A stretch of 24,317 bases of DNA from LSUCC0057 sp042091915 (GCA_042091915.1 JBELGO010000017.1:1-24317); one strand, 5' to 3'; shown: positions 1-8,017, counted from the first letter of the stretch. Made by a program: numbers and translations. The notes: generated by a model from the letters alone, not told the origin.

Positions 1-1420
1 ATTCGATCAGCGAAAAGGTCAACGCAACGAGTGTTACCGTGGGTATGGCCCAGATTATTTTGGGCCATACCCCGGGCAGTAAAAGCATAGGTGCAAAGAC
101 AATCATAGTGCTGAGCACGGCCAGAATGACCGGTTTGGCTACAGCCTGCGCCCCCAAACGTGCGGCCTCAATACCGCTGAAGCCACGCTGCTGATAGCTG
201 TAGATACTTTCGCCGACGACAATAGCGTCGTCGACGATGATTCCCAATATCAGGAGGAACGAGAACATCGAGAGCATATTGAGTGTGAGACCGACTCCGG
301 GCAGTAACCAAAGTGCCCCCATGTAGGCGATAGCGATGCCCGCTGAAACCCACATCGCCAACAGTGGGCGCAGAAACAACATCAACGTAATAAAGACTAA
401 AACGAGGCCGCCTAGAGCGTTGCGTGAGAGCAGCTGCAAGCGTCCTTGATACATGCCCGACATGTCCAGCCAGGTGCCGGCGGTTAAACCGTCGGGCAGG
501 ACATTGCCGGCGTTGGCGATATAGGCTTTTACGGCATCTGTAGTGGCGACGATATCCGGTTGCTTGCCGACATAGACGCCGAGAAAGACCGCTTTTTGAC
601 CGTTGAAGCGCGTCAACCGGCTGGTCTCTGCGAAGGTATCATAGACGGTGGCGACATCGCCTAACTTAAGCTCAGTGCCATCATTTGAGGCATAGATAGG
701 GATCTCATAGAACTCTTCTGGAGAGTAGGCTTGCCCGCGGGTCTGGATTTGCAGATCTCCGGCTGCGGCGCGGACGGTGCCGGCCGGCAAATTGAGCGAG
801 CTGCGTCGAATAGCGCTTACTACCTGATCAAATGACAGGCCGAAGCGGCGCATCGCCGCCTCGGAGAGCTCGACGGAAAAGCGTCGTTCGGCCACCCCCC
901 AGAGATCAACCGTATCGATGCTCGGCAGCGCTGCGAGCTGATCGCGCACCAGCTCACCGTAGTGCTTCAATACCAACTCATCAACATCGCCGGCGATAGC
1001 GACGCGTATCACTTCGTTGCGCTCGAGCAGTTCGCGCACAATAGGTCGCTCGGCGTCGACCGGGAAAGTGGTAATTGCGTCAATTTTTCCCTTGATATCA
1101 TTGAGCATTTTGCTCATTTCTGCGTCGCTATCGAGCTCGATGGTGACTCTGCCAGAGCTCTGGCGTGCGCTAGAACTGATCCGCTTAATACCGTCAAGGT
1201 TGTAGATCGCCTCCTCAATGCGGATAACAATCTGCTCCTCGACCTCGCGCGGGCCGGCCCCAGGATAGGGCATGCGCACCTCGATAAAATTGACCGGTAC
1301 GGTTGGGAAGACCTCCTTGCCGATATCGCGAATCCCTACCAAACCGCCGACAACTATCAACACCATCAACAGATTGGCGGCGATTGGATTGTCGATAAAC
1401 CAGTTTATTGAGCGTTTCAC
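1..1420 (-). CDS. RND-family efflux pump inner-membrane permease (N-terminal part, runs off window)
   Basis: About 473 N-terminal residues are present; the rest lies beyond base 1. The product opens with MKRSINWFIDNPIAANLLM, the usual RND first helix after a short cytoplasmic tail. A periplasmic porter region follows, then a block of membrane helices. The segment GIIVDDAIVVGE carries the paired Asp that relays protons in helix 4 of AcrB-type pumps. This is established for the family and suggests a proton-driven exporter. Start is GTG at 1420, overlapping the TGA of the fusion-protein gene by four bases (GTGA), so the two are probably translationally coupled; a GGAG lies about ten bases upstream. 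Substrate cannot be read from the sequence. The motifs fit the hydrophobe/drug-type RND proteins better than a confirmed metal pump. No outer-membrane channel gene is visible. Confidence 0.93.
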   Translation of the reverse strand, partial: MKRSINWFIDNPIAANLLMVLIVVGGLVGIRDIGKEVFPTVPVNFIEVRMPYPGAGPREVEEQIVIRIEEAIYNLDGIKRISSSARQSSGRVTIELDSDAEMSKMLNDIKGKIDAITTFPVDAERPIVRELLERNEVIRVAIAGDVDELVLKHYGELVRDQLAALPSIDTVDLWGVAERRFSVELSEAAMRRFGLSFDQVVSAIRRSSLNLPAGTVRAAAGDLQIQTRGQAYSPEEFYEIPIYASNDGTELKLGDVATVYDTFAETSRLTRFNGQKAVFLGVYVGKQPDIVATTDAVKAYIANAGNVLPDGLTAGTWLDMSGMYQGRLQLLSRNALGGLVLVFITLMLFLRPLLAMWVSAGIAIAYMGALWLLPGVGLTLNMLSMFSFLLILGIIVDDAIVVGESIYSYQQRGFSGIEAARLGAQAVAKPVILAVLSTMIVFAPMLLLPGVWPKIIWAIPTVTLVALTFSLIE

Positions 1421-2577
1421 TTCAGCGCTGCTCCGTTCTCTAGTGGCGTTACCTGCATCCCTTCGATAGCCAGAGAGAGCTTGCTGGTGACCACTTTGGC
1501 GGCCGCCTCAACACCTTTCACGACAACGGTATTTTCCTGATTTTGCAGGACTTGAACCTGATGGAAGTGAACCCGGTTGTCGCTATCCAGCAAGAGAATT
1601 TGATCGCCTCGGTAGAGGGCAGAGCGCGGCAGTTGCAAGGCGTTTTCAACACTCTTGCCGCTGATTTGAGCCTCGACAAATGCCCCGATGGGAAGCTGGG
1701 AAGCCGCTCTGCCTTCAACCTCAGCGATGGCAACTAGCATACGACTGCGTCTATCCAAGGCCGCTTCGCTGCGCACCAGTTGTCCCTGCCATTGGCGCTC
1801 ATTGAGCAGGTCGCTCAGGGTTATGGTCACCGCCGGATAGGGCCGTTGCTGACCTGCTTGAGGAATTGCAATCAGCTCGGCTTGGCGCAAAGTCAATGGC
1901 AAGCGAATCTCTACGCTGTCGCGGGCGTACAAACGCCCCAGCCGACTGCCTGCGGTGACAAATTGGCCGACATTGACGTTTATCTGCTCTACGCGGCCAT
2001 TAAAAGGGAGCTCTAGCGTGGTGCGCTCTAAGTCGAGAAGGGCTTTGTCTAGGTCTGCTTGTGCAGCTATCTGTGCCGACTGAGCGGCGGCAAGCTGGGG
2101 CTCGCGCAAGAACAGAGAGTTGGCGACGTCATCACCCAAGTCGCGCCATTCGCGCTCGGCTTGGCGGGCTCGGCCGCGTTCCACAGCGAGAGCCTCATTG
2201 GCTTTAGCCAGCTGTGAGCGGGCGCGGGCGACGGCAAATTGATAGTCAGCCGGTTCAATACTCAAAAGGGTTTGGCCTGGATTGAAGAATCCGCCGGCGG
2301 CAAACTCTGGTGCGACTGAGACAATTTGCCCAGAGACGCGGGCTACTAGATCGACAGCGACCTTTGGCTCGACAGTCCCTTGAGCGGCAATGCTCAGAGT
2401 AACCGGTCCAGGCGAGGCTGTAATAACAGTGACTTCAGGCGCCGGTGGCTGCGGCCGCGGTTGAGGCGTGGGTTTGGGCTTGAGCACAACGATGCCAATG
2501 ACAGCAGCTATTCCAATTAACAGAGTGATCGCAGCAACTAAATTGCGTTGGCGCTGGGCAGTGCGGGTCTTAGCCAT
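1417..2577 (-). CDS. RND efflux periplasmic adaptor (membrane fusion protein)
   Basis: This 386-residue protein should bridge the RND permease and an outer-membrane channel in the periplasm. A basic N-terminus precedes one hydrophobic segment (about residues 13-31), which acts as an uncleaved anchor or signal. A proline-rich spacer follows (about 33-48). The lipoyl half-motif (VDLVARVSGQIVSV) comes near residue 75-90, then an alpha-hairpin rich in Ala, Gln and Arg (about 110-185), the second lipoyl half (LELPFNGRVEQINVNVGQFV, about 187-206) and beta-barrel domains. No lipobox Cys is seen, so it is probably not a lipoprotein. ATG at 2577 has AAGGA six bases upstream. It is the first gene of a two-gene unit with the permease, with a TATAAT-type promoter in front. 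Confidence 0.93.
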   Translation of the reverse strand: MAKTRTAQRQRNLVAAITLLIGIAAVIGIVVLKPKPTPQPRPQPPAPEVTVITASPGPVTLSIAAQGTVEPKVAVDLVARVSGQIVSVAPEFAAGGFFNPGQTLLSIEPADYQFAVARARSQLAKANEALAVERGRARQAEREWRDLGDDVANSLFLREPQLAAAQSAQIAAQADLDKALLDLERTTLELPFNGRVEQINVNVGQFVTAGSRLGRLYARDSVEIRLPLTLRQAELIAIPQAGQQRPYPAVTITLSDLLNERQWQGQLVRSEAALDRRSRMLVAIAEVEGRAASQLPIGAFVEAQISGKSVENALQLPRSALYRGDQILLLDSDNRVHFHQVQVLQNQENTVVVKGVEAAAKVVTSKLSLAIEGMQVTPLENGAALK

Positions 2578-2626
2578 TGTGCTTCCTTAGTTATATAGCG
2601 TACCGTCGAGCGCGGCACAGATCTAA

Positions 2627-2632
2627 ATTATA
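2627..2632 (-). promoter_or_regulatory. Candidate -10 box for the RND adaptor/permease operon
   Basis: The minus strand reads TATAAT, a perfect sigma-70 -10 match, about 50 bases before the adaptor start. No convincing -35 box lies 16-18 bases upstream, so the promoter may need an activator or may be weak. It lies in the short gap after the symporter gene, suggesting that the pump genes have their own promoter. Confidence 0.45.
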
Positions 2633-2658
2633 ACGATTGAGATGCGATTAAGATGACA

Positions 2659-2692
2659 GCGACAGCGTCGATATAAAATCAGTAGCTGTCGC
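2659..2692. repeat. Inverted repeat spanning the symporter stop codon
   Basis: GCGACAGC (2659-2666) and GCTGTCGC (2685-2692) form a perfect eight-base inverted repeat with an 18-base loop. It straddles the stop codon of the symporter gene (minus strand). In RNA it would form a hairpin at the 3' end. No T-run follows it, so it is not a standard intrinsic terminator; an mRNA-end structure or an operator are alternatives. Confidence 0.35.
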
Positions 2693-3938
2693 GATCACTG
2701 GTATCGGCATAAACCTCGCGGTCGAGCAGACCTTCGCTGTGTGCGACGGCAGTAGAGACAACGCAATCGCCGGTAATATTGACGGCCGTACGAATCATGT
2801 CCAGCAAACGATCGACACCGATAATCAGAGCAATACCTTCGACGGGCAAGCCAACCTGCTGCAACACCATCGACAGCATAATCAGCGCTGCGCCGGGTAC
2901 GCCGGCGGTGCCAATCGAGGCTAGAGTGGCAGTGGCTATCACCGCTAAGTAACCGCTCAAGCCAATATCGATACCGTAGGCCTGAGCGATAAATACCGTA
3001 GCGACACCTTGAAGAATGGCCGAGCCATCCATGTTGATGGTGGCGCCCAGAGGGACCGTGAAAGAGCCGACAGAAGGGTTGACTCCTAGGCGGTTCTCCA
3101 CCACACCCAAGGTGATTGGCAGTGTCGCGTTGGAGGAGGCAGTGCTAAAACCGAACAGCGCTGCTGGGCGGACATTTTTAAACAGAGTGATTGGGTTGAG
3201 CCGGGTCAGAGCCAATAACAATAGTGGGTAGACGATAGCGCCGTGGAACAACAGCACCCCGACTACGGTGAAAAAGTATTTGCCCAGCGCAATAATCGCA
3301 CCAAAACCTTCGGCACTAAAAAGTGTGGTCAACAGTGCAAAGACTCCCCAGGGCGCTAGGTGCATCAATATCGTCACCATGCGCATGTTGACATCGTTGA
3401 TGCTCTGGAAAAACCGCAGTGCTGCCGCACCCGGCTCGCCGACCTGGGCAAGCGCGACACCGACTAGCAGGGCGAAAACAATAATCTGCAACATATTGCC
3501 CTCGGCCATCGCCGCGATAGGGTTGGTTGGAAAAATATCGATTAAGACCTCTTTGATCGTCGGCGGCAGAGGCGCTGAATAACTGCCCTCAAAACTGCGG
3601 TCTAACCCGATACCCGGATCAGTAATATTGGCAAACACCACCGCGGCAGTGATCGCCAGTGCGGTAGTCACTAGATAAAAACCAATGGTTTTAGTGGCGA
3701 TTTTTCCCAGGCTGACGCCCGGGCTGATAGTCGCAGTGCCGACCACGAGAGAGACAAATACCAGAGGCACCACCAGCACTTTGAGCGAGGCGATAAAGAC
3801 TTGGCCAACCAAATCAAAAATCGAGTCAATGACCCAGGCCAGCATGGGAGTCAGCTCACTGCCAAAACTCGCATTGAGTAGAGAGCCGAGCAACACGCCG
3901 GCGACCATGCCAAAAAGAATTTTGTTCGAAAGCGTCAC
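2679..3938 (-). CDS. Dicarboxylate/amino acid:cation symporter (DAACS family)
   Basis: The chosen start gives 419 residues, typical of GltP/DctA-type transporters, which import glutamate, aspartate or C4-dicarboxylates with Na+ or H+. The sequence shows the family signatures: a serine-rich re-entrant loop (STASSNATLPITL), NMDGSAILQG corresponding to the NMDGT cation site, and GTAGVPGAALIML for the second re-entrant hairpin. About eight hydrophobic helices fit the fold. The longest open frame begins at a TTG (3983), but GTG at 3938 is preferred. It has TTGGAG eight bases upstream and yields VTLSNKILFGM, the usual N-terminus. The gene is monocistronic and divergent from folE. Substrate choice between glutamate/aspartate and C4-dicarboxylates is not resolved. 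Confidence 0.92.
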   Translation of the reverse strand: MTLSNKILFGMVAGVLLGSLLNASFGSELTPMLAWVIDSIFDLVGQVFIASLKVLVVPLVFVSLVVGTATISPGVSLGKIATKTIGFYLVTTALAITAAVVFANITDPGIGLDRSFEGSYSAPLPPTIKEVLIDIFPTNPIAAMAEGNMLQIIVFALLVGVALAQVGEPGAAALRFFQSINDVNMRMVTILMHLAPWGVFALLTTLFSAEGFGAIIALGKYFFTVVGVLLFHGAIVYPLLLLALTRLNPITLFKNVRPAALFGFSTASSNATLPITLGVVENRLGVNPSVGSFTVPLGATINMDGSAILQGVATVFIAQAYGIDIGLSGYLAVIATATLASIGTAGVPGAALIMLSMVLQQVGLPVEGIALIIGVDRLLDMIRTAVNITGDCVVSTAVAHSEGLLDREVYADTSDRDSY

Positions 3939-3946
3939 GCAGTGGA

Positions 3947-3950
3947 CTCC
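3947..3950 (-). promoter_or_regulatory. Ribosome binding site deciding the symporter start
   Basis: GGAG on the minus strand, eight bases before GTG at 3938. The upstream TTG alternative immediately follows an in-frame stop and has no comparable site, so the shorter protein is favoured. Confidence 0.65.
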
Positions 3951-4056
3951 AAAAAGAGAAAATGGGGGAGTTGGGCTCGCCAACTAGCCCAGCAATGTTA
4001 TCATAGCCAGCACATCGGTCACCTGCACTCTATAAAAGTCAGGCTGATCAATTTTA

Positions 4057-4075
4057 GCTGCTAATTCCGAGCAGC
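4057..4075 (+). repeat. Small stem-loop in the folE leader
   Basis: GCTGCT (4057-4062) and AGCAGC (4070-4075) are exact inverse complements around a seven-base loop. The structure ends six bases before the GGAGAG ribosome binding site region of folE. A second pairing, GGCTG at 4042-4046 with CAGCC at 4072-4076, could compete with it. It may tune translation or may be chance. Confidence 0.3.
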
Positions 4076-4092
4076 CAGAACGGAGAGTCACC

Positions 4093-4647
4093 ATGTCAGT
4101 CGAAAAGTTTGAAGCCGCCTATCGCTCAATCGTAGGTGAGGTCGACGACCTGCAGCGCCCGGGTTTAGTGGATACCCCATTGCGCGCAGCCAAGGCGTTC
4201 CAGTACCTCACCCGCGGCTATCAGCAATCGGTTGAAGAGGTAGTTAACAATGCGCTGTTCCCCTCTGAGAGCAGCGAGATGATCGTGGTGCGCGATATTG
4301 AGCTTTACTCGATGTGTGAGCACCACCTGCTGCCGTTTATTGGCCGTGCTCATGTCGCCTATATTCCCCAAGGCAAAGTGATTGGCCTCTCTAAAGTGGC
4401 GCGTATCGTCGATATGTTTGCCCGCCGTTTGCAGATACAAGAAGATCTCACCGTGCAGATCGCGCAGGCAGTTGAAGAGCTGACCGGTGCCGCTGGTGTG
4501 GGTGTCATCGTAGAGGCCAAGCACTTGTGTATGATGATGCGCGGTGTCGAGAAGCAAAATTCGTCGATGAAAACTTCGGCCATGCTCGGCAGTTTCCGCG
4601 ATGATCTCGCTACTCGCAGTGAGTTTTTGTCGCTGATTAAAGCGTAA
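4093..4647 (+). CDS. folE: GTP cyclohydrolase I
   Basis: This 184-residue enzyme converts GTP to 7,8-dihydroneopterin triphosphate, the first step of tetrahydrofolate synthesis; it also feeds queuosine precursors in many bacteria. The homodecameric T-fold family signature is clear: YSMCEHHLLPFIG with zinc ligands Cys75 and His78, and HLCMMMRGV with zinc ligand Cys146. IGLSKVARIVDMFARRLQ and the C-terminal NSSMKTSAMLG stretch are also typical. Length matches the shorter proteobacterial forms; E. coli FolE is longer at the N-terminus. ATG at 4093 follows GGAGAG. It is the only plus-strand gene in the first 15 kb, stands alone, and ends in its own terminator. TATAAA at 4031-4036 could be its -10 box, without a good -35. 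Confidence 0.97.
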   Translation: MSVEKFEAAYRSIVGEVDDLQRPGLVDTPLRAAKAFQYLTRGYQQSVEEVVNNALFPSESSEMIVVRDIELYSMCEHHLLPFIGRAHVAYIPQGKVIGLSKVARIVDMFARRLQIQEDLTVQIAQAVEELTGAAGVGVIVEAKHLCMMMRGVEKQNSSMKTSAMLGSFRDDLATRSEFLSLIKA

Positions 4648-4656
4648 ACAGAGTAG

Positions 4657-4679
4657 GGCGGCTATAACCGCCGCCTTTT
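4657..4679 (+). terminator. Intrinsic terminator of folE
   Basis: GGCGGC (4657-4662) pairs perfectly with GCCGCC (4670-4675) across a seven-base loop and is followed by TTTT. It sits ten bases after the folE stop and its T-tract touches the ubiD stop codon coming from the other strand. There is no A-tract on the far side, so it should stop only plus-strand transcription. Confidence 0.8.
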
Positions 4680-6144
4680 ACTCAAGCCCGAGCTTTTCCC
4701 ACAGCGCATCGACGCGCTTAACTACTTCGTCGCTCATTGCGATCGGCTCACCCCATTCGCGACAGGTCTCACCCTCGAATTTATTAGTGGTATCAAAACC
4801 GATTTTTGAGCCAAGCCCTGCCACGGGCGAGGCAAAGTCTAAATAGTCGATCGGGGTGTTCTCTATTATTGTGGTGTCGCGCGCGGGGTCCATGCGGGTA
4901 GTCATCGCCCAAATAACATCCTGCCAGTTGCGCACATCGACATCGGCGTCGGTGACCACTACAAATTTGGTGTACATAAACTGCCGCAAAAAAGACCAGA
5001 CGCCCATCATTACTCGCTTGGCATGGCCGGGGTACTGCTTGTTCATGCTCACTACCGCCATTCTGTACGAACATCCTTCGGGCGGCAGATAAAAATCGAC
5101 AATCTCGGGGAACTGCTTTTGCAGAATCGGCACAAATACTTCGTTGAGTGCCACGCCGAGAATGGCCGGCTCGTCCGGCGGCCTGCCGGTGTAGGTGCTG
5201 TGGTAGATGGGGTCGCGGCGGTGAGTGATACGCTCGACAGTAAAGACCGGGAAGCTCTCCACCTCGTTGTAGTATCCGGTGTGGTCGCCAAACGGGCCTT
5301 CATCGGCCATCTCGCCGGGCAGTAGGTGGCCCTCTAAAACGTATTCAGCGCTGGCCGGTACCTGCAGCGTGCTGCCCAAACAGTTGGCAACAGCGGTTTT
5401 TTCGCCGCGCAACAAGCCGGCAAAGGCATATTCAGAGAGTGTATCGGGTACCGGTGTCACGGCGCCCAAAATTGTCGCTGGATCGGCACCGAGTGCGACA
5501 GCTACGGGGTAGGGCTTACCAGGGTTGCGGCGCTGAAATTCACGAAAGTCCAGTGCGCCACCGCGGTGCGCCAACCAGCGCATAATAAGCTTGTTTTTAG
5601 CGATTTTCTGCATCCGGTAGATGCCGAGATTTTGCCGCTCTTTATCCGGTCCGCGGGTAATCACTAGCGGCCATGTCACCAGTGGACCGACATCGCCGGG
5701 CCAGCAGGTTTGGATCGGCAGTTTGTCGAGATCGACATCGTCACCCTCGAGCATCACCTCTTGGCAGGGTGGCTTCGAGGCGACTTTGACCGGCATGTTG
5801 AGCACTTGCTTAAAATCGTGGCGCTTTTCCCACAGATCGCGCAGCCCTTTGGGTGGCTCCGGTTCTTTGAGGAACGCCAGCAGTTTGCCGACCTCGCGCA
5901 GTGCTGTCACCGACTCTTGGCCCATGCCCAGCGCGACCCGCTCGGGAGTGCCAAACAGATTGGTGAGAACGGGTGTGGTGTGACCGACTGGGTTTTCAAA
6001 GAGCAGCGCCGGGCCGCCGGCGCGCAGCATCCGATCACTGATTTCTGTCATCTCTAGATTGGGATCAACGGGCTCTTGAATACGCAGAAGCTCACCGCGC
6101 TCCTCGAGCAGTTGAATAAAGTCGCGCAGATCTCGCAGCTTCAC
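4678..6144 (-). CDS. ubiD: 4-hydroxy-3-polyprenylbenzoate decarboxylase UbiD
   Basis: The product is 488 residues, close to E. coli UbiD. It removes the carboxyl group from the polyprenyl-hydroxybenzoate intermediate of ubiquinone synthesis, using prenylated FMN made by UbiX. Family features run along the length: DLRDFIQLLEERGELLRI at the start, a central block that includes KNKLIMRWLAHRGGALDF, then GEMADEGPFGDHTGYYNEVE, which holds acidic active-site residues, and TGRPPDEPAILG. The longest frame begins at GTG 6150, but its ribosome binding site would overlap that codon. GTG at 6144 lies six bases after AAGG and gives MKLRDLRDF, matching the usual UbiD N-terminus. It starts ten bases after the rho stop, so it is probably co-transcribed with rho. 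ubiX is not in the window. Confidence 0.96.
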   Translation of the reverse strand: MKLRDLRDFIQLLEERGELLRIQEPVDPNLEMTEISDRMLRAGGPALLFENPVGHTTPVLTNLFGTPERVALGMGQESVTALREVGKLLAFLKEPEPPKGLRDLWEKRHDFKQVLNMPVKVASKPPCQEVMLEGDDVDLDKLPIQTCWPGDVGPLVTWPLVITRGPDKERQNLGIYRMQKIAKNKLIMRWLAHRGGALDFREFQRRNPGKPYPVAVALGADPATILGAVTPVPDTLSEYAFAGLLRGEKTAVANCLGSTLQVPASAEYVLEGHLLPGEMADEGPFGDHTGYYNEVESFPVFTVERITHRRDPIYHSTYTGRPPDEPAILGVALNEVFVPILQKQFPEIVDFYLPPEGCSYRMAVVSMNKQYPGHAKRVMMGVWSFLRQFMYTKFVVVTDADVDVRNWQDVIWAMTTRMDPARDTTIIENTPIDYLDFASPVAGLGSKIGFDTTNKFEGETCREWGEPIAMSDEVVKRVDALWEKLGLE

Positions 6145-6149
6145 TGTCA

Positions 6150-6155
6150 CCCCTT
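6150..6155 (-). promoter_or_regulatory. Ribosome binding site deciding the ubiD start
   Basis: AAGGGG on the minus strand overlaps the rho stop codon and also the upstream GTG candidate at 6150, which it therefore cannot serve. It is well placed for GTG at 6144. Termination on rho and initiation on ubiD are close enough for coupling. Confidence 0.6.
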
Positions 6156-7413
6156 ATTTGCGGCGCATGGCCCCAAAGAACTCATCGTTGGTTTTAAACC
6201 CCTTGAGTTTCTCAACCAGGAACTCAGTCGCGGCCAGGTCTTCCATATCGTGGAGCAGTTTGCGCAGGATCCAAACCTTTTGCAGCTCTGCTTCGTCCAT
6301 CAGAAGATCTTCGCGGCGGGTGCCAGAGCGGCGCACATTAATCGCTGGGTAGACACGTTTTTCAGCAATCTTGCGATCCAGGTGCAGCTCCATGTTGCCG
6401 GTACCTTTAAACTCTTCGTAGATGACTTCATCCATTTTAGAGCCGGTGTCGATCAGCGCTGTGGCGATAATTGAAAGGCTGCCGCCGTGCTCGATGTTGC
6501 GAGCAGCACCAAAGAAACGCTTGGGTTTTTCCAGTGCGTGGGCATCGACACCACCGGTCAGCACCTTGCCTGATGAAGGCACAACGGTGTTATAGGCGCG
6601 TGCCAAACGGGTAATTGAATCGAGCAAGATAACGACATCTTTTTTGTGCTCAACCAAGCGCTTGGCTTTTTCGATGACCATCTCAGCAACTTGCACATGG
6701 CGAGTGGGCGGTTCATCAAAGGTGGAGGCAATCACTTCACCGCGCACAGTGCGCTGCATTTCGGTGACCTCTTCAGGGCGCTCATCGATCAATAGAACAA
6801 TGATGTAGCAATCGGGGCTATTGCGGACAATCGATTGCGCGATGTTCTGCATCATGATTGTCTTGCCCGCTTTGGGCGGCGCGACAATGAGACCGCGCTG
6901 GCCTTTGCCGATCGGCGAGACCAGATCGATGATGCGACCGGTAAGATCCTCGCTAGAGCCATTGCCGGCTTCTAGGCGAATAACATCATCGGGAAAGAGC
7001 GGGGTGAGGTTTTCAAAAAGAATTTTGTTCTTGGAGTTTTCTGGCGCATCGAAGTTGATCTGGTCAACCTTGAGCAGTGCAAAATAGCGTTCGCCATCTT
7101 TGGGGGGGCGAATTTTGCCGGAAATACTGTCACCAGTGCGCAAGTTGAAACGGCGAATTTGGCTGGGAGAGACATAGATGTCATCGGGGCCAGCTAAGTA
7201 CGAAGAGCCGCCGGAGCGCAAAAATCCAAAGCCGTCGGGGAGGATCTCGAGTACGCCGTCTCCGTAAATGTCCTCGCCGCTTTTGGCGTGCCGCTTGAGC
7301 ATCGCGAAGATAATGTCTTGTTTGCGCGAGCGGGCTAGATTATCGAGGCCTACAGTTGCGGCCATTTCGACCAGTTCGGCAATGGGTTTTTCTTTCAGTT
7401 CAGATAGATTCAT
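6154..7413 (-). CDS. rho: Transcription termination factor Rho
   Basis: At 419 residues this is exactly the length of E. coli Rho. It is the hexameric RNA-dependent ATPase and translocase that ends transcription of untranslated RNA. Domains in order: an N-terminal helical domain (MNLSELKEKPIAELVEMA), the cold-shock-like primary RNA-binding domain with GFGFLRSGGSSYL and DIYVSPSQIRRFNLRTGD (about residues 60-100), the Walker A loop APPKAGKT (about 177-184), Walker B VVILLDSITRLARAYN, and the R-loop region LHLDRKIAEKRVYPAI. No insertion or Met/Lys-rich extension is present. It has its own promoter and a 130-base leader (see the promoter and rut entries), so it is probably autoregulated. ubiD follows closely. 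Confidence 0.98.
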   Translation of the reverse strand: MNLSELKEKPIAELVEMAATVGLDNLARSRKQDIIFAMLKRHAKSGEDIYGDGVLEILPDGFGFLRSGGSSYLAGPDDIYVSPSQIRRFNLRTGDSISGKIRPPKDGERYFALLKVDQINFDAPENSKNKILFENLTPLFPDDVIRLEAGNGSSEDLTGRIIDLVSPIGKGQRGLIVAPPKAGKTIMMQNIAQSIVRNSPDCYIIVLLIDERPEEVTEMQRTVRGEVIASTFDEPPTRHVQVAEMVIEKAKRLVEHKKDVVILLDSITRLARAYNTVVPSSGKVLTGGVDAHALEKPKRFFGAARNIEHGGSLSIIATALIDTGSKMDEVIYEEFKGTGNMELHLDRKIAEKRVYPAINVRRSGTRREDLLMDEAELQKVWILRKLLHDMEDLAATEFLVEKLKGFKTNDEFFGAMRRK

Positions 7414-7477
7414 ACGGGCTTTTTAGTGGTTGAGAAAAAATCGGCCTGCAATAGGCGAGCGCAGAGGCGCTAGATAA

Positions 7478-7526
7478 CAGACAGTAAAATAGTATGGGTA
7501 GTGCGTAGGGAGGTCGGCAAGGAGTG
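7478..7526 (-). promoter_or_regulatory. C-rich, G-poor rho leader segment (candidate rut site)
   Basis: In the predicted rho mRNA leader this 49-base stretch has 20 C and only 5 G and little secondary structure apart from a small hairpin at its 5' end (CGGCA/TGCCG). Rho binds such C-over-G, unstructured RNA, and E. coli rho is known to be attenuated by Rho in its leader. The same feedback is inferred here. Confidence 0.45.
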
Positions 7527-7549
7527 CCGCTCTGCACTTGGATGTAAGG

Positions 7550-7577
7550 AGTATAGCGCCGTCAGGGCAAAGCGCAA
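7550..7577 (-). promoter_or_regulatory. Predicted sigma-70 promoter of rho
   Basis: On the minus strand TTGCGC (7572-7577) and TATACT (7550-7555) are separated by 16 bases; these match the -35 and -10 consensus at four and five of six positions. It lies just downstream of the trxA terminator and gives rho a leader of about 130 bases. Confidence 0.6.
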
Positions 7578-7580
7578 CAG

Positions 7581-7618
7581 CAAAATCACTCTCCCGCAAC
7601 CCATTGGCCGCGGGAGAG
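7581..7618 (-). terminator. Intrinsic terminator of trxA
   Basis: On the minus strand CTCTCCCGC and GCGGGAGAG form a perfect nine-base stem (7610-7618 with 7589-7597) around a 12-base loop, followed by TGATTTTG. It begins a few bases after the trxA stop. The T-tract is short and interrupted, but the stem is strong. It separates trxA transcription from the rho promoter. Confidence 0.75.
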
Positions 7619-7624
7619 CACTTA

Positions 7625-7951
7625 TTAAAGCAGTGCGTCGATAAAGTCGTTCAACTGTGACTTAGAGAGTGCACCCACTTTAGTGGCTTCAATAGAGCCA
7701 CCTTTGAAAGCGAGAATAGTCGGAATACCGCGCACATTAAATTTGGCAGCGGCTTCAGGGTTCTCGTCAACATTGATTTTGCAGATCTTGACGCGTCCCT
7801 CATATTCGTCGGCAGCTTGATCCAGCAGCGGAGCAATCATTTTACAAGGCCCACACCAGGGTGCCCAGAAATCAACCAGTGTAGGGACATCGGCTTGCTG
7901 TACATCGGCTTCGAAGCTGCCGTCAGTGACGTGGACAATCTTGTCGCTCAT
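7625..7951 (-). CDS. trxA: Thioredoxin 1
   Basis: A 108-residue cytoplasmic thioredoxin, the full usual length. It reduces protein disulfides and is itself reduced by thioredoxin reductase. The active site is FWAPWCGPCKM with Cys33 and Cys36. The buried Asp (LVDFW), the KINVDENPEAAAKFNVRGIPT stretch with its cis-Pro, and the C-terminal helix are all present. Many thioredoxins have Glu before WCGPC (AEWCGPC); here it is Pro, also common. ATG at 7951 has GAGG seven bases upstream. It appears monocistronic, with its own promoter and terminator, in the trxA-rho arrangement common in gammaproteobacteria. Confidence 0.97.
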   Translation of the reverse strand: MSDKIVHVTDGSFEADVQQADVPTLVDFWAPWCGPCKMIAPLLDQAADEYEGRVKICKINVDENPEAAAKFNVRGIPTILAFKGGSIEATKVGALSKSQLNDFIDALL

Positions 7952-8011
7952 CTTTAATCCTCGCAGTAGTCATTAATGTTGCGGCACAGTGCCACGGCTT
8001 TCAAAAATTCA

Positions 8012-8017
8012 ATCATA
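8012..8017 (-). promoter_or_regulatory. Candidate extended -10 promoter of trxA
   Basis: The minus strand reads TGGTATGAT: an extended -10 (TGn) followed by TATGAT, a five-of-six match. It lies about 60 bases before the trxA start. A clear -35 box is absent, which an extended -10 can tolerate. Confidence 0.45.

Noticed and set aside
962..1411. 149-residue plus-strand open frame opposite the RND permease
   Set aside because: It is antisense to a clear RND N-terminus, has no recognisable motif and is explained by codon bias in the real gene.
6076..6474. 132-residue plus-strand frame across the rho/ubiD junction
   Set aside because: It lies antisense to the end of rho and start of ubiD, both certain, and has no ribosome binding site or family features.
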